The position numbers were made by a program, and so were the translations under genes. The notes below the pieces were generated by a model. It was given only the letters and a program-made list of their open reading frames with translations. It was not told the DNA's origin and searched no databases. A DNA stretch of 64,000 bases. Origin: Roseibium aestuarii (lineage in GTDB: Bacteria > Pseudomonadota > Alphaproteobacteria > Rhizobiales > Stappiaceae). Shown piece by piece: positions 57,196 to 64,000 of the stretch (position 1 is its first letter; each line of letters begins with the position of its first letter). The DNA lies in the NCBI RefSeq assembly GCF_008477545.1, contig NZ_VORA01000003.1, forward strand, positions 186,001 through 250,000, read 5' to 3'.

Positions 57196-58884
57196 TCAGG
57201 CGGCGGACTGGGCCCGCACGTTCTGCAGGAACTGGGCCACGGTGTGCTTCAGCGTGTCCGCATTGGCTTCCAGCTCGCGGGCGGAGGCATCCACCGTCTC
57301 CGCATTGGTGCGCGTCAGGTCGGCGGCCTGTGCGACGCTGGTGATGCTGCTGGTCACTTCCACCGTGCTGCGGGAGGCCTCGGTCGCGTTGACCGCGATT
57401 TCCTGCGTGGCAGCACCCTGCTGTTCCACCGCGGCGGAGATCGAACCGGCGATCTCGTTCATGCGGTTGATGATCTCGGTGACCGAGGAGATGGCCTTGG
57501 CCGCTTCCTGGGTCTCGCCCTGGATGGCCGAGATCTGGCTCGAGATTTCCTCGGTTGCCTTGGAGGTCTGGTTGGCCAGCTCCTTCACCTCTGCCGCCAC
57601 GACCGCGAAGCCCTTGCCGGCCTCCCCGGCACGGGCTGCCTCGATGGTCGCGTTCAGCGCCAGCAGGTTGGTCTGCTCGGCAATGGCCTGAATGAGGGTG
57701 ACGACCTCGCCGATCCGGCCGGCAGCCTCGGAGAGACCGTTCATGCGCTTGTTGGTCGAGGTGGCTTCCGCAGCCGCATTGGCCGCGATCTCGGACGACG
57801 ACTGCACCTGACGGCGGATCTCGTTGACAGAGGCGGAGAGCTCTTCGGCGGCCGCTGCCACGGTTTCCACGTTATGGGCCGCCTGGGACGAGGCGTTGCT
57901 CACCAGCGAGCTTTCCTGCGTGGTGCGGCTCGCACCGTTGGTCATGTCCTGAGAAGCCTTCTGCAGGGCCATGACGGAAGACTCGATGACGGTCATCATT
58001 TCCGTGACGGTGCGGTCGAACTCGCCGGAGAGGTTCTGGATCGCCTTGCCGCGCCGTGCGGCGTCTTCCGTTGCTGCCATCTGAGCGGCTTCCAGACGCT
58101 GGCGCTCGCGATCCTTGGAGATGAAGATCTCCAGGGTCTTGGCCATGATGCCGACTTCATCGGTACGATCCGTGTTACCGACGACCACATCGCTCCGGCC
58201 ATCGGCCAGTTCCTTCATCGAACCGGTCAGGGCCAGGATCGGGCGGGTGATCCCGCGGATACTGACATAGGCGATCCCGATAGCCATCAACACGCCGACA
58301 ATGGCGATGATCGCGACGGTGGTGGCCTGGTCCCAGAAGGCAACCCGCAGATCATCCACATAGACGCCGGTACCGATCATCCAGCCCCAGGGGTCGAACA
58401 CTTCGGCCCAGCCATACTTGCCTTCTGGAATGTCAGAGTTCGGACGCGGCCATTCGTAGTAGATGGACCCGCCGCCTGCACGCCCAATCTTGATCATTTC
58501 CGCGATAATAGGCACGCCATTTGGGTCCTTGGTGCCGCTCATGTCGGTCCCGACCAGGCTCTCCTTGATGTGGACAAGATTGATGCCGTTGAGGTCATAA
58601 ACGAAGAAATAGTCGTTCTGCTGGAAGCGGATCGCACCGATCGCCAGCTTCGCGGCGGCCTGGGCGTCTTCCCGGGTCATTGCACCCGATTGCTCCAGCT
58701 CGTAATACTTTGCTGAAATGGCCTTGGCTGCCTGGGTCAGGCTGTGAAGCCCGTGCAGCCGCTCCTTGAGCATGGTCTTGTCGAGAGATTGGAGCCCCAT
58801 GAACCCGATCAGGCCGGTCAAAAGAATGATAAGCGTGATTGGGAGTGCGAGCTTCCGAGAGATCGACCAATTCTTGAAGTTCAT
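57196..58884 (-). CDS. Methyl-accepting chemotaxis protein with periplasmic single-Cache domain
   Basis: The 562-residue receptor has a first transmembrane helix ([20 protein letters not shown]), a periplasmic sensor of about 155 residues resembling sCache_2 ([33 protein letters not shown]), a second helix ([20 protein letters not shown]), a HAMP domain, and a cytoplasmic signalling hairpin with the conserved tip [19 protein letters not shown]. No CheR/CheB-tethering pentapeptide ends the protein. Such Cache domains often sense small carboxylates. The ATG at 58884 has AAGGG about 7 bp upstream. Confidence 0.93.
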   Translation of the reverse strand: MNFKNWSISRKLALPITLIILLTGLIGFMGLQSLDKTMLKERLHGLHSLTQAAKAISAKYYELEQSGAMTREDAQAAAKLAIGAIRFQQNDYFFVYDLNGINLVHIKESLVGTDMSGTKDPNGVPIIAEMIKIGRAGGGSIYYEWPRPNSDIPEGKYGWAEVFDPWGWMIGTGVYVDDLRVAFWDQATTVAIIAIVGVLMAIGIAYVSIRGITRPILALTGSMKELADGRSDVVVGNTDRTDEVGIMAKTLEIFISKDRERQRLEAAQMAATEDAARRGKAIQNLSGEFDRTVTEMMTVIESSVMALQKASQDMTNGASRTTQESSLVSNASSQAAHNVETVAAAAEELSASVNEIRRQVQSSSEIAANAAAEATSTNKRMNGLSEAAGRIGEVVTLIQAIAEQTNLLALNATIEAARAGEAGKGFAVVAAEVKELANQTSKATEEISSQISAIQGETQEAAKAISSVTEIINRMNEIAGSISAAVEQQGAATQEIAVNATEASRSTVEVTSSITSVAQAADLTRTNAETVDASARELEANADTLKHTVAQFLQNVRAQSAA

Positions 58885-58914
58885 GGTGGGAACCCTTGTC
58901 ATTATTTGGCGCAA

Positions 58915-59044
58915 GGGTACGTGTGGAAATATAATGAAATAATTAAAACATGCCTATGTATCAATAATTTTAAATCGTCCAGATACACCGGCAGGTATAC
59001 CCATCAGAGGTAATACGTAAGTATTTTTTGCAACCAAAGAGTAC
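58915..59044. other. AT-rich spacer between chemoreceptor and exported VHL-like protein genes
   Basis: This spacer of about 130 bp is far richer in A and T than anything around it (for example AATATAATGAAATAATTAAAA). It contains AATAC-gtaa-GTATTTTTT near its right end. It probably holds the chemoreceptor promoter and the end of the upstream gene. Confidence 0.5.
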
Positions 59045-60988
59045 TTATTGAGCCAGACAGTATACATCCTGCGCGCCGGGTCGACTCCAGGTTGTGCTGC
59101 GCTCCTGGCCCTGAAAGGCAAAGGCACCTTCCGCATAGAGGAAGTTCGTCCCTGCAGAAATGCGCGGCAGGGTCACCGGATATTGTCCCATCTCCGCCAC
59201 CGTCACCCGGTCTCCTCCGGCCGAGAAGCTGACCTGAAGATCCGCTCCCCCCGTGCAGAGGTAGTTGACCAGGGGGCCGCCCGCGGAGGTCGAAGAGACG
59301 GGCGCTGGCTGCCAGGAAGCGTTGGGTCCGAGGGAACGGCCGCCGCCGATGTCGCCGGGAGGAATGGGGCCGGCCGGACCTCCGAAGCCGTCGATGCTGC
59401 CGGGCTGCGACCAGCCGTCACCGCCCGCTGGAGCGCCGAAACCGGGCTGGACCGGCGCCGGTGCCCTTCCCCCGGAAATCACCACTTCCCTGTAGGGCGT
59501 GCGCGACACATAGATGCCGAGGCAGGGGCCGTTGCTCTCGCGCACGAGCCAGGCATGGCTGACATAGGTCGGCTGGTTCAGCACCTGTCCGGGCTGAAGT
59601 GTCGCGAAATACTGGGCCGCGCCGTCATAATCGATCCAGTTCACATCCACCGGGCGTCCGCCGTCATTGCGGAAGATGATCTCGCCATTGCGCTCGGCTT
59701 CCAGCGAACGGATGCGTCCGGCTTCGGTACAGGACACATCCGCCTGGGCAATCAGGTTTCCGCCCGCAGCGCCGGGCAGAAGGGCGGGATCTTCACCGAC
59801 GATCTTCTGAGCTTCGGCGCAGGTGGCCAGGAACAGGCGCACGGGCGTGGCGCTGCCCTTCAGCGACACGGAATAGGCGGGCGTTCCCTGCACCTGGATC
59901 GTGAGCTGGCTCTCCTTGATCATCGCCTGCCACAGCGGGTCCGTCATGGGCAGGGCGATCTGGGGGAATGACTGGCCATACTGGTTGTTTCGGCTGGACC
60001 CCACGGCGGAATAGGACATGGAGAACCCGCCGGCGTAAATCGATACCGGTTCGGTCTTGCCTTCGCTGGTGCTGGCCGAGGTCTGGGCAAAGACGATGGT
60101 GGCCTGACCGGATTGGGTCAGGCAGGCGGCGCGGAAGTCGATGTCATCCGTCCCCGGTACCCCGTGGGTCAGGTAGCTCTTGTCGTCCGGAATGTTGCCG
60201 GGTTCGGCCTGCCATGTTCGGTTCTCAGACCCTGAGATGATCACAGTCTGACCGCCGGTCGCCGCAGCAGGCGGCTGGCCGCCGTCGCGATGGCGGTTGA
60301 GGCTCTCGCCCACGATGGACGACAGGTCGGAGCCACCCTCCGGCTTTTTCGTCGTCTCCAGGGTCCCAGAAGGCTCAAGCGGCTTGAGCGCCGCGCCATT
60401 TGCGGGCTTGTCGGCTCCCCGGGCGCTTCCGGAGGCTCCGGACGTCGGAGCCTGGACCTGGGTCTGGGCCTGAGCAGCAGGTGCCGACGGAGACGTTGCC
60501 GGTGACGCGGTGGAGCTGCTAGCGGCACTCTTGGAGCCCGAGTTGCTCGCGGCCGTGCCGGCAATCGGTGCGGGGCCGGTGCCGTTGATCACCCGCGCCG
60601 CACCCGGACGGCCGTCATCCTCCACGTCCACGACCAGCGTGCCGCCGGAGCAGATATTCGCGTCCCGGTTCAGAACCCGGCTGTTTTCGAGCGTGACCTG
60701 GAGTTTCACGTCGCAGGGCGGGGCGGAAGACGAGCTGCCAAGGGCGTCGATCACCACACCGGTGTCATCCCGGCTGATCACCGGGCGATAGCGGCCGTCC
60801 AGCGTCACGGCGCGGATGCCGGGCTTGGGCGGATTGACCTCGATGCGGAGCGTCTCGGGTGCCCCTTGCGCAAGGGTAGCCACCGGCGCCAGCAACCCGG
60901 TCGCGAGCAGTGTGGTCGCCAGGGCGAGCCCGCAGGCATGGCGGGTCGAAAGGCGGGTCTGTCTTGCGCGAGCGGTCAGCGGCCGCAT
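59045..60988 (-). CDS. Exported protein with VHL-beta-like and MliC-like domains
   Basis: The 647-residue protein has a signal peptide (core CGLALATTLLATGLLAPV, cleavage near LAQ, residue 41). A small N-terminal domain (about 45-130) with paired cysteines is followed by an Ala/Ser/Pro linker (about 140-215). A second unassigned domain (about 260-420) precedes a segment (427-506) aligning to the beta domain of eukaryotic VHL: EIIFRND, NWIDYDG, TLQPG, TYVSHAWLVRE. A Gly/Pro linker leads to a C-terminal MliC-like domain (574-647) with NYLCTGG and DVYCLAQ. The expected location is the periplasm. The function is unknown. It is followed by regA upstream on the same strand at 144 bp. Confidence 0.8.
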   Translation of the reverse strand: MRPLTARARQTRLSTRHACGLALATTLLATGLLAPVATLAQGAPETLRIEVNPPKPGIRAVTLDGRYRPVISRDDTGVVIDALGSSSSAPPCDVKLQVTLENSRVLNRDANICSGGTLVVDVEDDGRPGAARVINGTGPAPIAGTAASNSGSKSAASSSTASPATSPSAPAAQAQTQVQAPTSGASGSARGADKPANGAALKPLEPSGTLETTKKPEGGSDLSSIVGESLNRHRDGGQPPAAATGGQTVIISGSENRTWQAEPGNIPDDKSYLTHGVPGTDDIDFRAACLTQSGQATIVFAQTSASTSEGKTEPVSIYAGGFSMSYSAVGSSRNNQYGQSFPQIALPMTDPLWQAMIKESQLTIQVQGTPAYSVSLKGSATPVRLFLATCAEAQKIVGEDPALLPGAAGGNLIAQADVSCTEAGRIRSLEAERNGEIIFRNDGGRPVDVNWIDYDGAAQYFATLQPGQVLNQPTYVSHAWLVRESNGPCLGIYVSRTPYREVVISGGRAPAPVQPGFGAPAGGDGWSQPGSIDGFGGPAGPIPPGDIGGGRSLGPNASWQPAPVSSTSAGGPLVNYLCTGGADLQVSFSAGGDRVTVAEMGQYPVTLPRISAGTNFLYAEGAFAFQGQERSTTWSRPGAQDVYCLAQ

Positions 60989-61132
60989 GGGTACCTCCGG
61001 AGGGGTCGTCCGTTTTCAGGATAGGGCGTCAGTTAGATAGGCAAATCGACGCAAATAGGGCAAGGCCCGGAAGGGACCTTTGTCCGCTTGCCGTGAAGAT
61101 GGCCCTGTGCGGGCGACGGTCCTGGGAGCCGT

Positions 61133-61690
61133 TCAGCGCGGGGCGCGCTTGGCGAGGATGCGCTGCAGGGTGCGGCGATGCATGTTGAGCCGGCGGGCGG
61201 TTTCCGACACGTTGCGGTCGCACAGCTCGTAGACCCGCTGGATATGCTCCCAGCGCACCCGGTCGGCGGACATGGGGTTTTCCGGCGGCGGAGCCTTCTC
61301 GGCGCTCTGGTTGGCAAGGGCCGCGACGATGTCGTCCGGATCGGCGGGCTTGGCGAGATAGTCCACGGCGCCGAGCTTCACGGCGGTCACCGCGGTGGCG
61401 ATGTTGCCGTAGCCGGTGAGGATGATGGCGCGGGAGTCCGGGCGCACCTGACGGATTGCCTCGATCACGTCCAGACCGTTGCCGTCATCCAGCCGCATGT
61501 CCACGATGGCAAAGGCGGGAGCACGGCCCTGGATGCGCACGCGCGCCTCGGTCAGACCGTCGGCGGTTTCCACTTCGAAGCCGCGCTTTTCCATGGCGCG
61601 GGCAAGGCGCTGCTGGAAGGCCTTGTCGTCGTCCACGATCAGAAGCGACTTGTCTTCGTAATGTTCCAGTCCCGGTGCTTGATCGGTCAT
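61133..61690 (-). CDS. regA: Redox response regulator RegA/ActR
   Basis: The 185-residue two-component regulator has the receiver acceptor Asp64 in AIVDMRLDDGNGLDVI, with SLLIVDDDKAF and KLGAVDYLAKPAD completing the acidic pocket and lysine. The C-terminal Fis-type helix-turn-helix reads NVSETARRLNMHRRTLQRIL, nearly invariant in the RegA/PrrA/ActR group. It controls redox-linked genes such as respiration, photosynthesis or nitrogen functions, depending on species. It is downstream of regB on the same strand (77-bp gap). Confidence 0.94.
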   Translation of the reverse strand: MTDQAPGLEHYEDKSLLIVDDDKAFQQRLARAMEKRGFEVETADGLTEARVRIQGRAPAFAIVDMRLDDGNGLDVIEAIRQVRPDSRAIILTGYGNIATAVTAVKLGAVDYLAKPADPDDIVAALANQSAEKAPPPENPMSADRVRWEHIQRVYELCDRNVSETARRLNMHRRTLQRILAKRAPR

Positions 61691-61767
61691 CGGCCCGTTC
61701 CCGTTTTGTCGTGTCTACGCTTCCAGGCGGTCGGCGGATCTTTGCAGAAGCGTTCCCGAGGGGGTCC

Positions 61768-63123
61768 TCAGGTCGGATTGTCGAGATCCTGCGGTTGCTT
61801 ATGGCCGGAAAACCCGTAAGCGTCCACCTGTTCCTTGGCCTCGATTGTCGCACGTGGCCACGTCACGCGGATCGAAGCGCCCGTTGCGGGAGGGGACCGG
61901 TTCTCGATGAAGAGCTTGGCGCCCGTGCGCTCCAGCAGGGTCTTGGCGATGAAGAAACCGAGCCCCAGGCCACCTCCGGTTTCCCGGTTGCGGCCGCGCC
62001 GGGTGACATAGGGATCGCCGATCCGGGCCAGCAGGTCCGGCGTGAAGCCCGGTCCGTCATCCCGGATGGTGATGGTCAGGGTCCGGGCGTCCCACTGGGC
62101 CAGGATCTCGGCCTTGTCATTGGCGAAGTCGACGGCATTTTCCAGAAGGTTTCCAAGCCCGTAGCGGATCGCGGCATTGCGGGTTCCGACAGGCTCCGGC
62201 CCGTCCCCGGCCCCTTCGACCACGATCTCCACGCCGAAGCCCCGATGTGGATCGGCCACTTCCTCCATCAGCTGCGACACGGACATGCGCTGGTAGGTGC
62301 TGTCCTCGTCGCTGGAAAGCGAGGTGAGCCGCCGCAGGATCGCCTTGCAGCGCTCGGCCTGTTGCCGGATGAGCAGGATGTCGTCCTTGCGGTGGTCGCC
62401 GTCCTCGAACTCGTCGGTCATTTCCTTGGCCGCGAGCAGGATCGTGGCCAGCGGCGTCCCCAGTTCGTGGGCCGCGGCGGTTGCCAGCCCGTCCAGGGCA
62501 TTCAGATGCTGCTCGTTCTGCAGCACCAGCTCTGTGGCGGCCAGGGCGTCGGCCAGCTTGCGGCCTTCGTCGGCCACCTTGAAGGCATAGGTGGACATGA
62601 AGCCGAGGGTGAGCACGAGCGCCAGCCACACCCCGATCACATAGACCGGGGGCTGGGAAAACCCGACCTCTCCCGGCCAGGGCAGGGGAAAATGCGACAC
62701 GGTCAGGAAGCTGGCGGCGAAGGTTGCAAGCGCCCCGAGCGCCAGCGTGTACCAGGCCGACAGGGCCGTGGCGGAAACCATGACCGGAGCCAGCAGCAGG
62801 AAGGCAAAGGGGTTGCCGAGCCCGCCCGTCAGATAGAGCAGCCCGCTGAGCTGGAGAATGTCATAGGCGAGCTGGAGGGCGGCCGCCTTCTCCGACACCC
62901 GCACGGCCGCCGGCGAGCGGATCTTCAGGAACACGTTGATCCAGGCCGACAGGGCCACCAGCGAGAAGGCGAGCCCCACCGGAAGGGGATAGTCCAGGCC
63001 GATATGCACGATCAGCAGCGCCGCCGTCTGTCCGGCCACCGCCAGCCACCGCAGGCGCACCAGGGTGTCGAGCCGGAGCCGGCGGGAGGGGCGGGTGACG
63101 CGGAAGGCGGTGTTGTCCATCAT
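61768..63123 (-). CDS. regB: Redox sensor histidine kinase RegB/ActS
   Basis: The 451-residue kinase has six transmembrane segments, the ubiquinone-binding heptapeptide GGLGNPF (residues 100-106), the phosphorylated His219 in AAAHELGTPLATILL, and the redox cysteine Cys259 in QQAERCKAILRRL. The ATPase domain shows NLLENAVDFAND, IRDDGPGFTP and GGGLGLGFFIAKTLLE. All are hallmarks of RegB/PrrB/ActS, which senses quinone and redox state. I chose the ATG at 63123 (MMDNTAFRVTRPSRRL); the longer frame from 63222 is unlikely. It is divergent from secB. Confidence 0.94.
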   Translation of the reverse strand: MMDNTAFRVTRPSRRLRLDTLVRLRWLAVAGQTAALLIVHIGLDYPLPVGLAFSLVALSAWINVFLKIRSPAAVRVSEKAAALQLAYDILQLSGLLYLTGGLGNPFAFLLLAPVMVSATALSAWYTLALGALATFAASFLTVSHFPLPWPGEVGFSQPPVYVIGVWLALVLTLGFMSTYAFKVADEGRKLADALAATELVLQNEQHLNALDGLATAAAHELGTPLATILLAAKEMTDEFEDGDHRKDDILLIRQQAERCKAILRRLTSLSSDEDSTYQRMSVSQLMEEVADPHRGFGVEIVVEGAGDGPEPVGTRNAAIRYGLGNLLENAVDFANDKAEILAQWDARTLTITIRDDGPGFTPDLLARIGDPYVTRRGRNRETGGGLGLGFFIAKTLLERTGAKLFIENRSPPATGASIRVTWPRATIEAKEQVDAYGFSGHKQPQDLDNPT

Positions 63124-63339
63124 CCTGTCGTTGTGCGAGGGATTTGCCCCCGAGACAAGGGCGATCTTTGGCGCATCCCTGTCCGCTTGCTCTTGTCGCG
63201 GCGGGCCGCAAATGCTAGCCAACCTTCATGCTGGGCAAAGGGCAACGCGGGCCCGGTGCCAGGTGGGGCTCCCCCGAGGGATCTCTCGAAAGAAGCGCCG
63301 CCGACGAAACCCGCGAAACGCGAAACGGAATGAGTGACG

Positions 63340-63825
63340 ATGACCGATACCAATGACGCCGGCGCGCAGCCGCAGGCAGGATCCGCGCCCGCAGCACCGG
63401 GTCTCAACATCCTCGGACAGTACATCAAGGACCTGTCCTTCGAAAATCCGAACGCACCGCGCTCCCTGCAGCAGGGCGAGCAGCCGAAGCTCGACATCAA
63501 CGTCAATGTGAACGCGCAGCCCCTGGGCGAAGGTCAGTTCGAAGTGGTCCTGACCCTGACCGCCAAGGCCGAGCGTCCGGACATGGTGATGTTCAACGTC
63601 GAACTGGTTTATGCTGGTCTGTTCCGCATCACCAACGTGCCGCAGGAACACATGCATCCGTTCGTGATGATCGAGTGCCCGCGCATGCTCTTCCCCTTCG
63701 CCCGCAACGTGCTGGCCGAGGCAACCCGCAACGGTGGCTTCCCGCCGCTGCTGCTCGATCCGATCGATTTCGCCCAGCTCTACCGCCAGAACATGGCGCA
63801 GGCTGCGGCCCAGAAGCCGAACTGA
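63340..63825 (+). CDS. secB: Protein-export chaperone SecB
   Basis: SecB is a tetrameric chaperone that keeps preproteins unfolded and hands them to SecA. The family features are [67 protein letters not shown] split across the middle, and [11 protein letters not shown] near the end. I chose the ATG at 63340 ([14 protein letters not shown]; 161 residues); a GTG 6 bp upstream is possible. In several other alphaproteobacteria secB sits next to dnaQ, but here it is 38 kb away beside regB. Confidence 0.96.
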   Translation: MTDTNDAGAQPQAGSAPAAPGLNILGQYIKDLSFENPNAPRSLQQGEQPKLDINVNVNAQPLGEGQFEVVLTLTAKAERPDMVMFNVELVYAGLFRITNVPQEHMHPFVMIECPRMLFPFARNVLAEATRNGGFPPLLLDPIDFAQLYRQNMAQAAAQKPN

Positions 63826-63857
63826 GCCCTTCGCTCGCAGGCTTTTGCAACTGACAG

Positions 63858-63887
63858 AAAGGCCGTGGCATCCGCCGCGGCCTTTTT
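63858..63887 (+). terminator. Rho-independent terminator after secB
   Basis: AAAGGCCG pairs with CGGCCTTT, with an inner GGC/GCC, followed by T-rich sequence. It begins 33 bp after the secB stop. Confidence 0.78.
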
Positions 63888-63915
63888 CCTTGCCCAGCTT
63901 TGAGCGGGCGCATGC

Positions 63916-63946
63916 AAAAAGGCCGGAGCACTGGCCCGGCCTTTCG
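63916..63946 (-). terminator. Terminator for the minus-strand gene at the right edge
   Basis: AAAGGCCGG (63918-63926) pairs with CCGGCCTTT (63936-63944); on the minus strand a run of five T follows. It supports a leftward gene ending near 63970. Confidence 0.75.
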
Positions 63947-63969
63947 TTTTCTGAGATGCCTGACCGACC

Positions 63970-64000
63970 CTATCGGTTGGTGATGATTTCCGGTCCCATC
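63970..64000 (-). CDS. C-terminal tail of a gene cut by the window edge
   Basis: The minus strand ends with codons for MGPEIITNR and a stop at 63970-63972. Its position before a minus-strand terminator suggests a real gene end. Only nine residues are visible, so it cannot be identified. The frame is inferred from the terminator and is not secure. Confidence 0.35.
   Translation of the reverse strand, partial: MGPEIITNR

Noticed and set aside
1..64000. CRISPR arrays, insertion sequences, prophage genes, tRNA or rRNA genes
   Set aside because: No direct-repeat/spacer pattern, transposase or phage-like gene, and no recognisable tRNA or rRNA sequence was seen on reading.

Overview
The window is about 64 kb of GC-rich bacterial chromosome from an alphaproteobacterium, most probably of the order Hyphomicrobiales (Rhizobiales) and possibly close to Stappiaceae; the family is a guess. 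The order rests on gene neighbourhoods: ffh / chorismate mutase / rpsP; leuS-lptE-holA; mnmE-mnmG-rsmG-parA-parB; hemE / oriC / ppsR-maf-aroE-coaE-dnaQ; irr divergent from fabA-fabB-fabI; trpF-trpB-trpA-accD-folC; hisB-DUF2628-hisH-hisA-hisF-hisE-coaA; and regB/regA (actS/actR). No insertion sequence, prophage, CRISPR array, tRNA or rRNA gene was seen. Nearly everything is core housekeeping.

Layout. 1-2.1 kb (minus): rpsP (cut by the window edge), chorismate mutase, ffh. 2.6-9.6 kb: trkH, a PLP-homeostasis protein, then leuS-lptE-holA. 9.7-15.8 kb (minus): parB, parA, rsmG, mnmG, mnmE. 15.9-21.7 kb: a DUF255 thioredoxin-fold protein, an acetyltransferase, rho, hemJ, hemE. 21.7-22.1 kb: the probable chromosome origin. 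22.1-25.9 kb (plus): ppsR-maf-aroE-coaE-dnaQ. 26-33.4 kb: a 2-hydroxyacid dehydrogenase, an exported SH3 protein, fabI/fabB/fabA, irr, an acetyltransferase, nth, DUF2244. 33.4-38.5 kb: mutS and the malic enzyme maeB. 38.6-44.6 kb (plus): trpF, trpB, a DUF1127 gene, trpA, accD, folC. 44.6-51.1 kb: an unknown exported protein, an Ada-like repair protein, an Lrp/AsnC regulator divergent from arginase and ornithine cyclodeaminase, dgt. 51.4-57.1 kb: pyrF, the his cluster and coaA. 57.2-64 kb: a chemoreceptor, an unknown exported protein, regA, regB, secB and the tail of one more gene.

The replication and segregation genes form one functional block. Five near-consensus parS sites (12.2-18.6 kb) lie between parAB and the hemE/ppsR origin, so ParB loading sites sit within about 10 kb of the origin. 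The origin interval carries degenerate DnaA boxes, five GANTC (CcrM-type) sites and one CtrA-like site.

The most unusual item is the exported protein at 59.0-61.0 kb. It has a domain that aligns by eye, almost without gaps, to the beta domain of the eukaryotic von Hippel-Lindau protein, including the Tyr-x-x-His-x-Trp part of the hydroxyproline pocket, followed by a C-terminal MliC-like (lysozyme inhibitor) domain. Next are a TrpA whose usual second catalytic residue Asp60 is Glu, and the separation of trpA from trpB by a terminator and a DUF1127 gene. All domain calls were made by reading the sequence, without database searches.
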